Source of the DNA: Natronogracilivirga saccharolytica
GTDB lineage: Bacteria > Bacteroidota > Rhodothermia > Balneolales > Natronogracilivirgulaceae
Assembly: GCF_017921895.1 (NCBI RefSeq)
Contig: NZ_JAFIDN010000002.1
Span: 372,001 to 436,000 of the forward strand
Length of the DNA stretch: 64,000 bases
Reading direction: 5' to 3'
Position 1 is the first letter of the stretch; every line of letters begins with the position of its first letter. Both the position numbers and the translations under genes were made by a program. The notes under the pieces are model-generated. The model was given only the letters and a program-made list of their open reading frames with translations, was not told where the DNA came from and made no database searches. Shown here piece by piece: positions 63,952-64,000 of the stretch.

Positions 63952-64000
63952 AATGGATGTTACAATGATTCGGACTAAATGACAATGTCGGGAAGGAGAC

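Overview
The window looks like chromosome from a Balneolota/Rhodothermota-type marine or halophilic bacterium (inference). The pointers are a C-terminal type IX secretion sorting domain with the motif QNYPNPFNPSTEI on a subtilase, an NDQ-type sodium-pumping rhodopsin paired with a Brp/Blh carotene-cleavage gene, acidic secreted proteins, many lipoproteins, and Bacteroidota-like SecA and YidC architectures. No rRNA, tRNA, CRISPR array, prophage or insertion sequence was recognised.

Layout. 1-6.3 kb (minus strand): the N-terminal part of a prolyl oligopeptidase, a two-gene TPR/DUF3471-like operon, PEP carboxylase and a small membrane ORF. 6.4-15.1 kb: polysaccharide deacetylase and GH18 gene pair, glutamate dehydrogenase (minus), YjbQ, creatininase-like amidohydrolase, M1 lipoprotein peptidase and an AI-2E-type permease with a TTG start. 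15.2-23.6 kb: the conserved rpmH-rnpA-yidD-yidC block with an AmiC-type amidase (minus), divergent from secA. 23.9-29.3 kb: a nos-type membrane protein, a cysteine-bearing Rrf2 regulator and an RND efflux pair. 29.6-39.8 kb: a stress/anaerobiosis-flavoured block with Acg-like nitroreductase, two YceI proteins, a GAF-PAS histidine kinase with a FixL-like PAS plus NarL-type regulator, MFS transporter, methyltransferase, DsrE protein, ArsR-rhodanese fusion, RIC/ScdA di-iron repair protein and a cupin. 40-50.9 kb: T9SS subtilase, phosphodiester glycosidase-like lipoprotein, UPF0182, sodium:solute symporter, an outer-membrane-like protein, spermidine synthase and mnmE. 51-57.6 kb: an envelope/light region with a porin-like protein, a DUF285-repeat surface protein split by two homopolymer frameshifts, a curlin-repeat protein, the sodium-pump rhodopsin and divergent blh. 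57.9-64 kb: WYL regulator, two small membrane proteins, DUF2911 protein, a 100-bp structured tandem repeat, TRIC/YicG channel, aldo/keto reductase and BrnQ.

How the genes may work together (inference). Rhodopsin and Blh give light-driven sodium export, and sodium-coupled SSS and BrnQ carriers in the same window could use that gradient. The RIC, ArsR-rhodanese, DsrE, Acg-nitroreductase and heme-PAS-like kinase genes look like a nitrosative/hypoxic stress response. FNR-like palindromes lie before two of them. The most unusual loci are the DUF285 gene, with its signal peptide and sorting tail out of frame at a T7 and a G8 tract, and the tandem repeat before the TRIC gene.
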